From Costus lasius (Eukaryota > Streptophyta > Magnoliopsida > Zingiberales > Costaceae), in the NCBI GenBank assembly GCA_027563935.2, contig CM050446.2, positions 30,693,501-30,757,500 on the forward strand: a DNA stretch of 64,000 bases, read 5' to 3'. Position 1 is the stretch's first letter. The number at the start of each line of letters is the position of its first letter. A program made the translations under genes and the position numbers. Of this stretch, positions 23,284-36,700 are shown in pieces. The notes beneath the pieces are model-generated. The model worked only from the letters and a program-made list of their open reading frames with translations. It ran no database searches and was not told the DNA's origin.

Positions 23284-25575
23284 CTCGCACACACGGATAC
23301 CTCGAGCTCTCTTCTTCCTCGCCTAGTGCTAGCCTCGGGAAGAAGATCCAAGCCTTTGTGCTCCTTCTTCTATGCTTGCGCTACTCTCACAGATAAGGCG
23401 CCAAGGAAGGAGATGATGCCGCCAACCTCAAGCTCTTCTTGCGCCAAGAGAGGAAGTAGAAGAGGTAAAAGACTTGCAGCCAATTAAAGGAAGAAGGAAG
23501 CTTTCGCCAAGGCCTCTTGCTTTCGCCCCCTTTTTATTGATCACGCCAATATTTCTCCTTTTTTAGCTCTCACATATACACATGTATATATAGAGAGGCA
23601 AGAGGGGGCGGCAATAATAGGGTGTGGGTGAATTTCATAAAGAAGGGGGCGGCTAGGGTAAAGGGGAGGGAGTAATTAGGGTTTGAGGTAAGGAAAGTCT
23701 CCAAGACTTTACCATAAACCTCTTACCCTTTTCCATATGCGCCAAAGACCTTCCTAAGAAATCCTTCTAGCCATATCAGCCCCAAGACTTGCCTAAGCAA
23801 GCTTACCATCAAGGAACAAAGGGGGAGGTGCCCTTTACTTCCTAATGAAGCGAAATCGCCCACTCCACTCTATTATGCCCCTAGGCGCCTATGGGGTGGA
23901 GATTTCTCTCCATTATACCTTTTCGCCCATTAATTCTTCATGACAACTTGTTATTGGGCCTCATTGGGTAATAAGCTAGCCCAAACTTCATTACATGGGT
24001 TGATTAAGCAATTGGATCTAATCCAATGCAACCCTAATCCAAATTTGACCAACCGTGGTCAAATACGGGTCAACCTGCCAAAAATGAAGTTTGGCTCCAA
24101 TAACCCTCTTCCATCTCATCAGGCCCATTGGCGCTGATGAAATCTCCCAAATAGATCCGAGTTATCCAATAACTCGATCATAAGGCTTCCCCATTAATAC
24201 GAGAACTCGAGTATCAAGGTATGCGACCCTGTAGGTTCCTCTGACGTTGGCAGTGCTGACCTAAGGTCACCACAAGCAGTGAGTGGCACCTAGCAGTGCA
24301 TCGTTGCTACCCAAGTCATCGGAATGGATATCGACATTGACATCCCCATCATCGCAACTAGGTATAGATGCATTACAGTCTATTTGCCGAACTGATATCC
24401 GATTGGACAAGTGTGTCATCACTTGTTTTCACCCAATCACATAGTTATGACTAAATCAGATTCTCACTTGGGTATGGCCATACACTTTCAGTCATAGAAC
24501 CATAGAGGAGCTCTATGGATATCAAGCTTCCCTCAGGAAGGGGCAAATCCTCTGTCTGTCCATTGACCTTCTTATATGGGTCGTGACATGCTCAATGACA
24601 ACCGTTATTACCTCCCAACTACGGCAAGGTGTTAGGTTGTATCAAAGCATATCCCTAACCATATAGAATGGTCAATGACTTCAAGTCAAGGGATCAATGC
24701 ATCTCCTGTCACTTGTGAGGATAACTTATGACACCAAGTCATAGCCTCACAGCGGGTCAGTCCAGTATATCCATCACTAATATATCCATATATCTACGTT
24801 AGCACCTCGTGCCTAACCAGCCCATATACCAGTCTCACAAGTACCAGAGCTATCCCATATCCACTCAGGTACATCGACTGGGGACTACCATTTGAGCACA
24901 GATCCAATCTGTCTCCAGGGATATTATCATATAAGTACACAATCACAGATGTAGACAAATATTGATAATGACAATGCTAGAATAATATAAATATCAAAGT
25001 CAAATAGTACAAAGATGGACCAAAATTAAGTCTAAAGGCATACACACCAACAGGTACTTCTCAACAGGACAAGACATCTTTTACAACCGTTGTTATATGC
25101 CACATCTACAATTACACATGGGTTGGATCATTCTTAATAGCTTAAGCTTTTAGTGCAAGCGGTCACTCAATCAATTCTTAACATAATTTTATAGCACTAG
25201 CCAAGAGTTCAAATCAAGGCTTACACAATTTGAACAAGTATGGGCCTTTATGCAAACTTGATGGCTTATATTGCATTTTAAGTTATTCTACTCTAAGTAG
25301 ATGGTCGTCAATTTAAAATTTCTTTCCAATATTTTTGCTAGGCCCATTATGTGCAAGCATCTTGTTGTGCAAAACATTTTTTGTCTTTATCGATACACAT
25401 TCTCGACTAAATACTTTTAGATCTATATGAAAACTAATGTTTAATTTCTTATTTGATTGAAGAGTCAATTGATATCAACAGTATGCTTGAATTAAAGAAA
25501 ATATCACGATTTTGTATCCTATCAAATTTTAGTAGGACATTTAATACTAGTAGAAATAATACCGTTTCGCACTTT

Positions 25576-25689
25576 GCTTCCCCAAGTACTTCAGGCACAA
25601 GAACCATATGCATTGGTTATTCACTCTTCCATGCTTCCCCAAGTGCTTTAGGCACAAGAACCATATGCATTGGTTATTCACTCTTCCAT
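25576..25689. repeat. Two tandem 57-bp units
   Basis: GCTTCCCCAAGT(A/G)CTT(C/T)AGGCACAAGAACC... occurs at 25576-25632 and 25633-25689 with two visible differences. Confidence 0.85.
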
Positions 25690-26135
25690 TTTTTTATTGT
25701 TGTCCTGTTGGTTCATTTTTTATAATATACTCCATGATAGTATGACTATTATATAGTTTAAGAATTTTCTAAAGCTTTAATTTTTGAGTAAATGTTTTGA
25801 TTCTTTATGGTGATTAAAGAGTGAATGGCCACTGGAAATTGGTTAGGGATATGTTTTTCTGTAATGACGATATAAATTATGCTATCTTACTAGCTCTGAT
25901 TGTTTTGTGATTTGGGCATAATGACAATATAAATGATGCTAATAAAGTTTTTAAAAATAATATCAAGAAAGGCTAGAAATCATAACAAGAATATAATGCA
26001 CACGCACACAAATTAGCAAACTTGAGAGAGAACAGCAAGCAAGCTGAGCAAGAAGAGATTGGGGCGAACGGCAAGTGAAAGAAGATTGACGGCAAACATC
26101 GAGCTCGGCAAAAGCGCAAACGAGAGAAGGCTAGG

Positions 26136-26262
26136 GGCAAAATGCAAGCACCAGCAACGAAAAATGATGGAGGCTTTTGGCAAAATAGAAAGAAAGGGGG
26201 GCAAAATGCAAGCACTAGCGAGGAAAAATTAGAGGATTTTGGCAAAATAGAGAGGAAGGAGA
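26136..26262. repeat. Two tandem units of about 64 bp
   Basis: GGCAAAATGCAAGCAC opens a unit at 26136 and a second, slightly changed one at 26200. Both end in GGCAAAATAGA followed by a purine tract. Confidence 0.75.
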
Positions 26263-27067
26263 AGAGAAAAAAAAATTTAAAGCTTCGGGAGCAAGGAGAA
26301 AAAAATCGAGGCAAACTTCTCTTAAAAATCTGCTTCTGTCGGCTTTGGATGTCCTTTCCCAAACAAAAATTTTAAGCAAATTTTTAGCGGGGCCAAATGG
26401 GCCCCTAGTCGTGAGCTATGAAAGTGACTACCTGGTCTGTCAAACGAGCAATGTGATAGGAAACTTTGCTTTAAACAATCCAAGATTTATTGTACTGCTT
26501 AAGGCAAGGAAAAGAAATAACACTGGAGGTCAACATGATCGAAGCGGTAGATACTTGTTCCGGAAAAATAAAGCTTTATCAGCAAAATAAAACATTATGT
26601 TTTATCTATTAAGGAAATCCCTGCTCATCCTTGGCTAAAATATTCAGTTTCAATTATAAAGTGCAAGGAAAACAAAATGGTTTGAGAAATTTGCTCATGC
26701 TATCTCCGTCCTTGACAGTAGGGATCTGAAGAGTTGTCTTCTCAGTCCCAACTGTATACCTAGGGCAGAAAAAGTCAATTATCAGTTTGCCCAAGTTGAA
26801 CCAAATTAGGAATCCAATACAAAATCATATACCTGAATGTACTTTAACCAAAACTCTGATGCATTATGAGCCATATATCCAGAAAATCCATTCACGAGAT
26901 TCAGAGTTCAAATCTGTTAGCAATTCCCATCCTACAAAAGGAATATCACTGGAGACAGATCAGCTCATGCTACTATGAAACTGGTTGGTGCTTTCTTTGA
27001 AAATCTCAGTTACTTAAACAGTCGTGATTAAGAAATAGATTTTAAGAAAAAAAGAGAATTTGTCAAC

Positions 27068-27148
27068 CTAGTTATTTGCATCTGATTTAACAGACGTCTG
27101 GAACATTTTTGAATAAGCCCTCCGCTCCTGGTCTCGTCTATCAGCAAT
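27068..27148 (-). CDS. CYP40: CYP40 exon 8 and stop
   Basis: 81 nt, [18 protein letters not shown] and a short tail SVKSDANN, stop TAG at 27070-27068. Acceptor CATCAG/ATT. The tail after KMFQ is longer than in Arabidopsis. Confidence 0.93.
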   Translation of the reverse strand: MADRRDQERRAYSKMFQTSVKSDANN

Positions 27149-27531
27149 CTGATGACATTTTAGCAATTGAGATAGAGAGAATACAGCAGTCACAAAAGAC
27201 TAAGGACTTGTTTTAATCACCTTCTTCTTTGCAGCTGCAAGCTCTTTCTTTATACCACCTAGTAAATTAGTAATGTCAGAAAATAGAGTTAGTCTTCTAA
27301 AATGGCAAGGGAACGCATGAAAGGAAAAGGGCCAGCACCATCATTTGGCTCCAACTCTAATGCTTTCTTGAAGCTCTCGACTGCAGCATCCACATCATTA
27401 AGTGCCATGTGGGCCTAGTAGAGTTTCAAAAGTCAAACTTCTTTACAAGTAAATGTCAAATAAGTAGATAGCTGCAAATATTGATGAGCTCAATTAGCCT
27501 ACAAAATTCATTCTTTGCATAAAATACAAGA

Positions 27532-27562
<31 letters not shown>

Positions 27563-27731
27563 CGTATACATACATATATACATATATATGTATGTATACG
27601 TATATATGTATGTATGTATACGTATATATGTATATATATATATACATATATACATACATATATATGTATGTACGTATACATACATATACATATATACGTA
27701 TACATACATATACATATATACGTATACATAC

Positions 27732-27778
<47 letters not shown>

Positions 27779-30700
27779 TATATATATAGACTAGTACATA
27801 CTTGTATGAACCAACATCTAAAGCCATGATGCCCTTGTAAAGGTGGGTCAATTATGAGCCGTCGTAGAAGAAAGAAAGCAAAAGAATCATAATAGTAACA
27901 GAACTAACACAAATGAGCAATTAATTGTGCTTAGTTTAACAAGGAATATTTCGCTACAAGGGGCTCCATGCTGAAAAAAGAACCATGTAACCAACATAAG
28001 ATATTCCTTTATGACGTCCTCGTCAAGCCCAAACCTTAACACAAGCCCAGGAATCATCTCTTAGTTGGCAGCATATGAGGTCAACCCAATGACGGCTCCA
28101 CCATCCTCGGCAGCCCTTTTCTATTAGAATCTCACTATGCTTAGTACTCAGTTTTGCTCTGATACCATTTGTTACAACCCACTTAGTAAATAAACTATTC
28201 GTTAACTTTGTGAGCCAATTTGCAACATAGATTAATTTATTAAAATACTTAAGCCTAAGTTAACAATAGCAAGCTCACTAAGCTTTATGCATCATATAAT
28301 AATTTCTCTCTCGTGCAATGTGGGACTAAACTCAGGGTATTGCACTTATAGTATTTGATATGCTCATCTTTTTTCTCAATCACATTTTCTTTCTTTACCG
28401 GATGTGATTGCAAAAGTTTAGCTTCCTTGAATGTTTAATAAACTAGAAGGTTGTGATAATCCCCTGCTATCTCTTGGTCTAGATTTGTTGTTGTTGTATT
28501 ATTATTAAGACGATTTTTTTACTTCTATAATTTTTTATTGCATGGAAGAACATTGTGGTTGTTTAGCGATTTTTATTGGATTTGTTTAGGGATACTCTTT
28601 TTTTTGCGCGGAAGAAATTCATCATAGTTGTTTTTGGGTTTTGTAGTTAGATTTTTATCTTATATTTTATCTTAAATTTTATAAATAATGAAAAAGGATT
28701 ACGATGTAAGCAACACAACAACAATGAAAATAACATGATATTACATATTTACATTTCACATGACGAGTGCTTTTCTTTACATATTTGTTGTGGATAATCT
28801 GTGTAGAGATGCTAGTGGAAATTATGCCTAGTGGTTGGAGTGGGAAAAAGGAGTTAGTTTGTGCAAAAGACTATAAATTGTAATGCAAGGGAAAGGCTGG
28901 ATAGCATCTACAATGATATAAATGACATATTTGTTGTGGATAATCTGCGTAGATGATGACGGCTAGCTTTTAATTAGATTTTTCTTTTCATGTATAGGCT
29001 TCAATGAGAAACAAAGACGAGATTTATGTTGATATTCAACAACCAACTTAAGATTCATCAACTAGCGGACTGTAGCTGGAGTTCATGTTGCGTGATTGCA
29101 ACTTCAGCTTTTATTATTAAATTCATCGTACATGGATAAACCACTGACAAAGAGTAGTGAATATAAAGATAAAATGCAATTCAAACTTTTAAAAATATTA
29201 ACTAGTTCGAATCAATTTTGTTATAACATTTTAAGGATGAATAAGGATGCATTTTTTTCATCTGTGTGAGATACTATGTGACTTGAATCTAGTGAATTTA
29301 CTCAAATCTTATGTGTTGAGGAAAAAGTCGCAAAGTTCTTGCATTTGACAGCCCATAATACCAAGAATCGAGAACTTTGCTTTTTCTTTTATCAAACTCT
29401 TAGAAGTATTAGTCTTCATTTTCATGAGGTGTTAAGAGCTATTATTAGCTTACATAATCAATTTATCAAACCAAATGGTGCATTTGATCCTCCTCAAATA
29501 TACAATACAAACATATTCTATCTATATTTTAAGGTATATTATTTTAACAAAGAATATTATTATGAATAATACTATTTCATTTGTAAAATCATGTGTAAAA
29601 TTGTAGGACTATTTAGGAGTTATTGATATGACACATTCGTATGAGGGTACCTTCTAAGGATGCACCTAGATTTAGGGGGTGAAAGGTCTAGCCAACTACA
29701 AATGTTTTGGCAACACGTAGCTTTGATATGAAATTTATTTACATCCTACCGTTCATTTACTTACATCCTACCAGGGTGGGAAGGGACTCACAGATGTTAA
29801 AAGATGCACTCACTAGACCCAATAACTTGAAAATTCCATAAGGTAAATTTGTTTGGTTTCATTAATTCATTAAAATCTACTCTTATTATTCCTTAATTTT
29901 ATTATAATATCACATATTATTATCATAGGGAAATACTATTTAGGCAATGCTAGATTTAGAATTAAAAGTTTTCTCACCACACTATATAGAGGAGTTCGCT
30001 ATCACTCAAAAAAAATACACAAATCATGCTCCAAAAAATGCAAGTGAACTTTTCAACCACTGATATTCATCTACTCATAATGTTATTAAATAAACTTTTA
30101 GTGTATTGAAGAAAAGATTTTTAATTATAGCAAGTGGTATAGAACCACATTATCCTATGAAAGACATTTAAATTATCCTTGTATGTTGTGTTTTACATAA
30201 CTATTTAATGGGTGTTGACCCTAATTCAAGCATAATTGTTGAGAATTAGTAAATATAAGTCGTCAAGATATTTTTGGATCAACAAGAATCGATGAAGATG
30301 CTAGGCAATGAATTACACTTAGAAATTCTATGACATCTACATTGTGGGCTAATTATATCTTATAAATACATTGTGGTGTGATTATGTTTATTGTATTTTG
30401 ACGTTAATTGTGTTTTATTGTATTTTGACGTTAATTGTGTTTTATTGTACTTTGACTTTGATTAATATCTTATGCAATGTGTATTATTATACTTCGACTT
30501 TGATTAATGTCTTGTGAATGCATATGCAATGTGTTTTATTTAATAATATAATATTTCTTTCTTTATTGGCAGACTAACAAACATTGTTTTTATTTCGATA
30601 TTGGATGAGTAACAAAAATAAGAACATTAAAAGCTCCGGGAAAGAAAATATCAAATAGACACAAGAAATGGACAATGTATTTATCGATTTGATGCTAGAG

Positions 30701-33700
30701 CAACGGATTTAGGATAGATGCCACAATCACCACAACTGCTTTTAAGAATATACAACTCATATATCTTATAAGAATATGCAACTCATTGGGTGCGGTTTTA
30801 TCCTTGAAAAATCAAATGAAAACATTGAAACACAACTTCAGTATATGGCAAGAATTATTTAAGAACAAAAGTGGCATATTTTGGAGTTATAAAACAAAAA
30901 TGTTTCAAGCTGAAGAACAAGTATGGATGAGCTTATCAAGGTTACATTAGTTCTTTATTATTTTCTTATCAATATTGTTTTGTTGTTTGCATAACCAAAT
31001 TTATGTTATTTTGAATGTAGTATTATGTTATGTTGTTATGACTTTCTCTTCAATATAAGCACCTTCCAATCAATTTTGAGATGTTAATAGCATGGTGATA
31101 ATGTTATGTTATGACTTGTTCAATTTATTTTTATATTATTTAATTGAATTAAAAAATTAGTAATTTAACAATATTTAATAGTATTGTAAATTATTTATTA
31201 ATATTTTATAATTTTTAGCTTACAATAAATTAGTTTAATTAATTTGTTTAAATATTTTAGTTAGATTTTAATAGTATTGAAAAATCAATCCCATTTTACT
31301 AATTTAAATAATGAAAGTAATCCTTCAACTTTCTTTCCCTCCAAATAAACACAAGGATAAAAAACTTGTAACATTTTTCATCCTTCCTATTTTCCTTCCC
31401 TCCCTATTTTTCTTTCCTTCTCATTTTCTTTCCTTCCAAATAAACACATTGTTAAAGACTATCATCGAGGGGATTGAACCAAAATACATTATCGAACTAA
31501 TGACAAACAATTGCTCCAAGCAAGTTAGTATGGTGATTCAAACTAATTACCCTCCATTATCTGAACCCTTGCCCATAATGATGAAAGATATTGGTGAGAT
31601 CGATAAGATTAGAAATACAATGAAGATGACATAAACTATCAATAGATTTGCATACAGCCATCAATGAGTATGTTACAACCTGGGACTAAAAGATTGTCAC
31701 ACACTTTATTGCTTTGGAGTCCTTATTGGCCTAAAAACATTATTTGTTAATAAAGAGTGGTGCAAATCTTCATATTCAAGTTCACACGAGGATAGAGTAG
31801 GAGTAGCAGACCGCATCATTCTCAGCATATACTTTTGGGACAACATAAGCAATATCATAATGGATGTGGAGCTTCTATACATGGCCCGAGAAATATATCA
31901 TATAATTCGAGAATACATTAGACATTAATATAACTATGAGTAATAAGACCGCTTTATACGCTAACACTATTAGACACAAGAACTAAATAGGGCAAGAAAT
32001 TCACTTAGCTAGTGAACATCATAATTTTTTATGCAATTGTTTCTGTTATTTTATTAACTTTAATCTTATGTAGATATTAATAATATTTACTTTGTCTTGG
32101 AGGTATAACTTAGGAATATGGTAGGACTTAATGACAGCATTATGCAATGTAGCACACTCTTGATGCTAAATATAGAAGTGTCTGCTATGGCAATTGGAAA
32201 AAGTCAAATATATAGAAAAGGTGAAATGGCATTCATAGATCCTATTGCGTTGGATTTATGCTACAAATTTGATCCAAGTATTTTAATTTATTTTTTCAAT
32301 TATTTTAGTCTTGTAAATATGAGTTAGATTATTGAATATGATATGATTTAAATTTGTAGCTGAATGGTTGCTACACTCTGGAGCTAAAGCCCTGAACTTA
32401 TAAAATAGCAATTTATATCCTCTCAGTGTCCGTCACCAAGTAGATGCGAACATAATTGATTAACTCTCAGTGTCCGTCACTAAGTAGATACGAACATAAT
32501 TGATTAACCTTCTCATCGATTCAGACAAAGGTTATGAGAAGGCTATCATATTGCTAGCTTGATAATTAGTATATCTTCACTATGTGACTCAGACTTACGA
32601 ACTTATAAGAGGAAAAAGATAAGAGTCAAAAGTTATAGGTACGAACCAAAATCTTAAATCTTGGGATCAATTATAAGAAGTATTTTTTTTAGTGAGATTA
32701 TTTAAATTCAAATGAGAACCAATTGAATCAACTAGGCCATATACGTGGTAGGTATCTAGAAAATTTTCAAAATCAATAAATCAAAACAATGTGAAATTTG
32801 ATAGTAAAGATTAAATCTGCATTAAATTAAATCAGGCTCTCTTGAAAGAAATTTATTACCTCATTTACAACATATTAGGAGCATTAAAATTCAGTTTCCA
32901 CACATTGTTCTATAACACAAGAAAAACAACTCAAAACTTTTATACTAAAAAAATGGGGAAAGCTTTTATCTAAATTCTCCCAAGTAGACTCATTTAATAA
33001 GATATCCATTAAGGCAACCCTAGCTCTACCTCCACATTTGGAGGAAAGTGTATGCAGAATAAATAAGTACTTTTGACTACAAAAGATGGATAATCCAAGA
33101 GATTAGACTCACCTGACCTTGTCGGAAATAAGCTTTAGCATTACCCTCTTTTTCACGTATTCCAAAATCAGCATCTAACAAAGCCCCCTTCAGATCTCCT
33201 ATCTTCAACTTGCAAGCCTAAGTAACACATCGTTAAGCATGCAAAGAGGAGAATAAATATTAGACAGAACAATGTAATTACAAGCAATAGAAATCTAGGA
33301 CTCATTTTAAGCAATACTACTATCTTTAAGTGAAAAGAACATTTACATAGAATGCCTCCTCACTATAGAAGTTCTGATAAGGTAACTTCATATTATTAGA
33401 TAATGTATCAACTTCTGATATACCTTTTGCCACAAGCATATAGCATTAACCTGTCATATTACAGATACGGTTGATTTAACCAGGGAAAATTTAAATGACA
33501 AAGAAACAAAACCAAGGACACTACAAATAAAATCAAGGTTTTGGCACATTTTAATACTCACAATAACAGAACCGTTTCAATCTTGTCCAGAATTGGATCT
33601 ATTTAAGTCAAGAAACACTACTCATTCCACCACAATTATATCAAGAATTTAAACTATCTGATGACAGAGGAACATATGTAAACCTACTAAAAGAATTTGA

Positions 33701-36700
33701 AGTGGCCAAAAGAAAATCCCATAAAAAGATGACATGGAATGAATAGAAACAGAGAAACTCATAATAAGTTGGGTATAGTTTATGCAAATAGATTACATGG
33801 GCAATCAACAGTAACCGATGCCATTCTATGGTTCGTTTATCTCTTTATTCCTTGGATCGCAAAAATGATGGCAAACAATGACGTTAATAGAATTAGATGC
33901 CCACCACTAGTGAGAACTCTCTTGCTCCAAGCAATACCGTAACCTCCAATCAGGACGAAAACACAATCAGATAACGATTGGCTGCCTGCAGTGTTTCAGC
34001 GTTTGCTTAGTTGGCCCATTTTTCCCCATCCAAGCATAAGAAGGCTCACTGCATATAATTGCCACTCGTTTGGATAGAGACAGTGCCATTGGTGCACATG
34101 TCCTTTGCAAGCATTTGGTGGAAATATGCTTTCGAATAAAATGCAGAACAAGCATGCTCAGGCCATGCTTTGCTAGAGAAAAAAAAAAGCAGAGGAACAA
34201 AGGGAAGATTATTTCTTCTGAAAACATAGAGAGGACAGACAAGTTCAACTTTGTGAATTGTGCTTTGTAATTTTGTTGGTCCTTAGAGATAGAAGAATAA
34301 GTAACAGCTAAGTTATGCTGCTTGAATCTAAGCTTAACAGAAGTTTTTTTCTTTACACCAACAATTTGGTGTTCTAGAATGAACACCAAATTTCACAAAA
34401 AAAGATACTTCAGAATCATGGAAGTTCATCCAACGAACATCAATTAGTTGAACAGCTTAAAAAATGAAACATTTGTGTGTTAATTTACAAAGCGTACAAT
34501 TATGACTGAACAAACAAGAATATTATGTAATAATAATTGATTTAAAGCTTTCAAACATGCTTAATCTTTATTAACCATCAGCATCAATCAAAGGTTGAGG
34601 ATTCTCATGAAGGGAGCAAGACAGCTTCAGCAACAAGCATCTTCAATGATCTTCATTAGGAAAGTGCTCAAGATGCAAAAATGAGAAGACCAAGGGTACA
34701 AAAGGACAGAGAAGCTTGACAACTATGGAAGGAAAGCAACTCAAAGAAGATGGTGATTGGAGCCTGATTATTAGTCAACTGTTGCAGATTTGTAACCAGA
34801 GATTTCAGAATCGAAAGCTAAATTTTACATGTAAGTTGGTTAAAATTAGCATAAAATGAAGAAAACCCAATTCAATCCAGTTCCAAGGGTATCCAGGTTT
34901 TACTGGGAACATCAATCTGCATTATCATAGAAAACCACTAGATAACCTATATTGGTTCACGTTTAAAAAATTAGGCAATCTAAGTTTTTAAGAAGTCTAC
35001 ATCACTTTAAATATGATAAAAATAAATAAATATGACAAATAATGTAAAGTAAATCACAAGTAAAATGGTAACTATTCTCACACATTTGGCCAATCAAAAA
35101 CAATGTGGTAATTAGGTGGTGTTTATTTAATTTTACAATGTATAGTTATTATTGTAAGATATTAATAAGTAAAATGCAATTACAAACAATTTTTTAAGGA
35201 TTTATCCATAGATATATGCAATTGGATTGAACTAAATCACTTTTGAAGACCGAATTCCTTGACTATATGGGCAAAGTCACTGAACAATATCTAATTGCTC
35301 AATGCAAAGGATGGGCTGAGATGAACTGATAACGCAAAATTGCAAGAAGCTTTGTCGGATGATACAACAAATGATTCGCCTGAGAAGGCTGTCATTCCAC
35401 AAATTGAAGAGAACGAAAAGTATTCGTATCAACAAAATTAACCTTGAGTAATATTGCATCTTTTCTTGGAAAATAGAAATGCCTTGGGCTGGGGTTTATG
35501 TAAACAATATTAATGTCAATATTCAACAAATTATGTATATTATCGTCATTCAGTTTCGTAATTTGATTTGCAAGAACACTTCTTGTTGACAAATAAATTG
35601 TTCCCCTTACATTATTAAATTGTTTTAAATTTAGATTGTTAAAATATAAACATATTTTACTAGAACCAAACCACATATATAGGTCTAATTTATTATTCTA
35701 ATAAAATGTATGTGCAATGACTAAATATATATATACATGTAATGCACGCTTGATAATTTTGCTTTAAAAAGTATTCTTTTCTAGAAATTATATGTTGATA
35801 ACTTGATGCCAAAAATGCAAATTCTGAAGATTATATGTTGATAAATGATTTCTAATACGATAATAAAGTTTCCTGAGATACAAAAAAATGTTTGTTAATA
35901 GTTAGCATAGTTTCCAATGTCAAACAATCTAGATCAACCGAATTTGATCAAGATTGTGTGAAATAAATTCTATCATCTTCAAGAAATCAAAATAATCATT
36001 CATAATAACTCAAGTTTTTTCATAATTGGTTGATGCCTATCTCAATCGACACATTTAGCTATGGATCTATCAAGAAGAATTCAATCTTGTGCACGATAAA
36101 TCAAACATATTATCCTTACTGAACTCAAAATTTTCAAAATTGAACAAATTCAAAGAGGACAATACTCCAATCACTAAGAAATAAGAAAAATATAAAAGAA
36201 TTGTTTTGAAATTAAACAATAATTAAAAACCATTTAAAGCAATGTTTTTTATGAAATGTAGAAAATAGACAGAAAACAGAAAGTGCAAAAGACAGCAAAG
36301 AAAAGAGTAAAGAGAGGAAGTCTTGTCACTATCTTCTTGCCATCTACTACTCAAGCATTGTGTATGCTTTAAGTGAAGTGATTATATACATGAAAAAGGC
36401 AAGAATTGTCAAATAATTTAGTTATATAGTTCATGTTTTTTAAAAAAAAAACATGAAAAAGTTAGTTTTCTTTTTCTCTTACTTTTATGATTTTAATTTT
36501 TATTTTTGATTATTTTATTTCTCATCCTGGTAGACCAATCCTATTCATTTAATAAAGTCAATACTCCCAATATCTCATTTTGGGCTAGAACAAATCGGAA
36601 CGCCATGATCTTTGATTAACACATATCAACAGTTCTGCACAATTTTACATTCTAAACAATTATTCAATTAAATTAATTTATACGAGTGAAAATATCAAAA

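Larger units (their letters stand above)
21116..25052 (-). mobile_element. Ty1/copia LTR, interrupted by an Athila-like LTR
   Basis: On the minus strand it starts TGTTGGTGTGTATGCC at 25052 and ends CCCCAGGGTTTCCCAACA at 21116, the termini of a long copia LTR. GGTA flanks both ends as a short direct repeat (21112-21115, 25053-25056). A TATA-rich stretch (TATATATA) lies near 23590. An Athila-like LTR fills 21357-23283, leaving about 2.0 kb of copia LTR. No copia internal sequence adjoins, so it is most likely a solo LTR. Alternative: an end of a larger element whose rest was lost. Confidence 0.75.
25053..27067. other. 3' flank of CYP40, tandem duplications, no gene
   Basis: No other gene is supported between the copia LTR and the CYP40 stop codon. 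The part next to 27067 should contain the CYP40 3' untranslated region, whose end I cannot fix. Two tandem duplications are annotated separately. Short open frames at 25453-25725 and 26142-26375 arise from those repeats. Confidence 0.5.

Noticed and set aside
27456..27851. Several open frames of alternating Tyr and Ile on both strands
   Set aside because: Products of the TA/CATA microsatellite, which has few stop codons.
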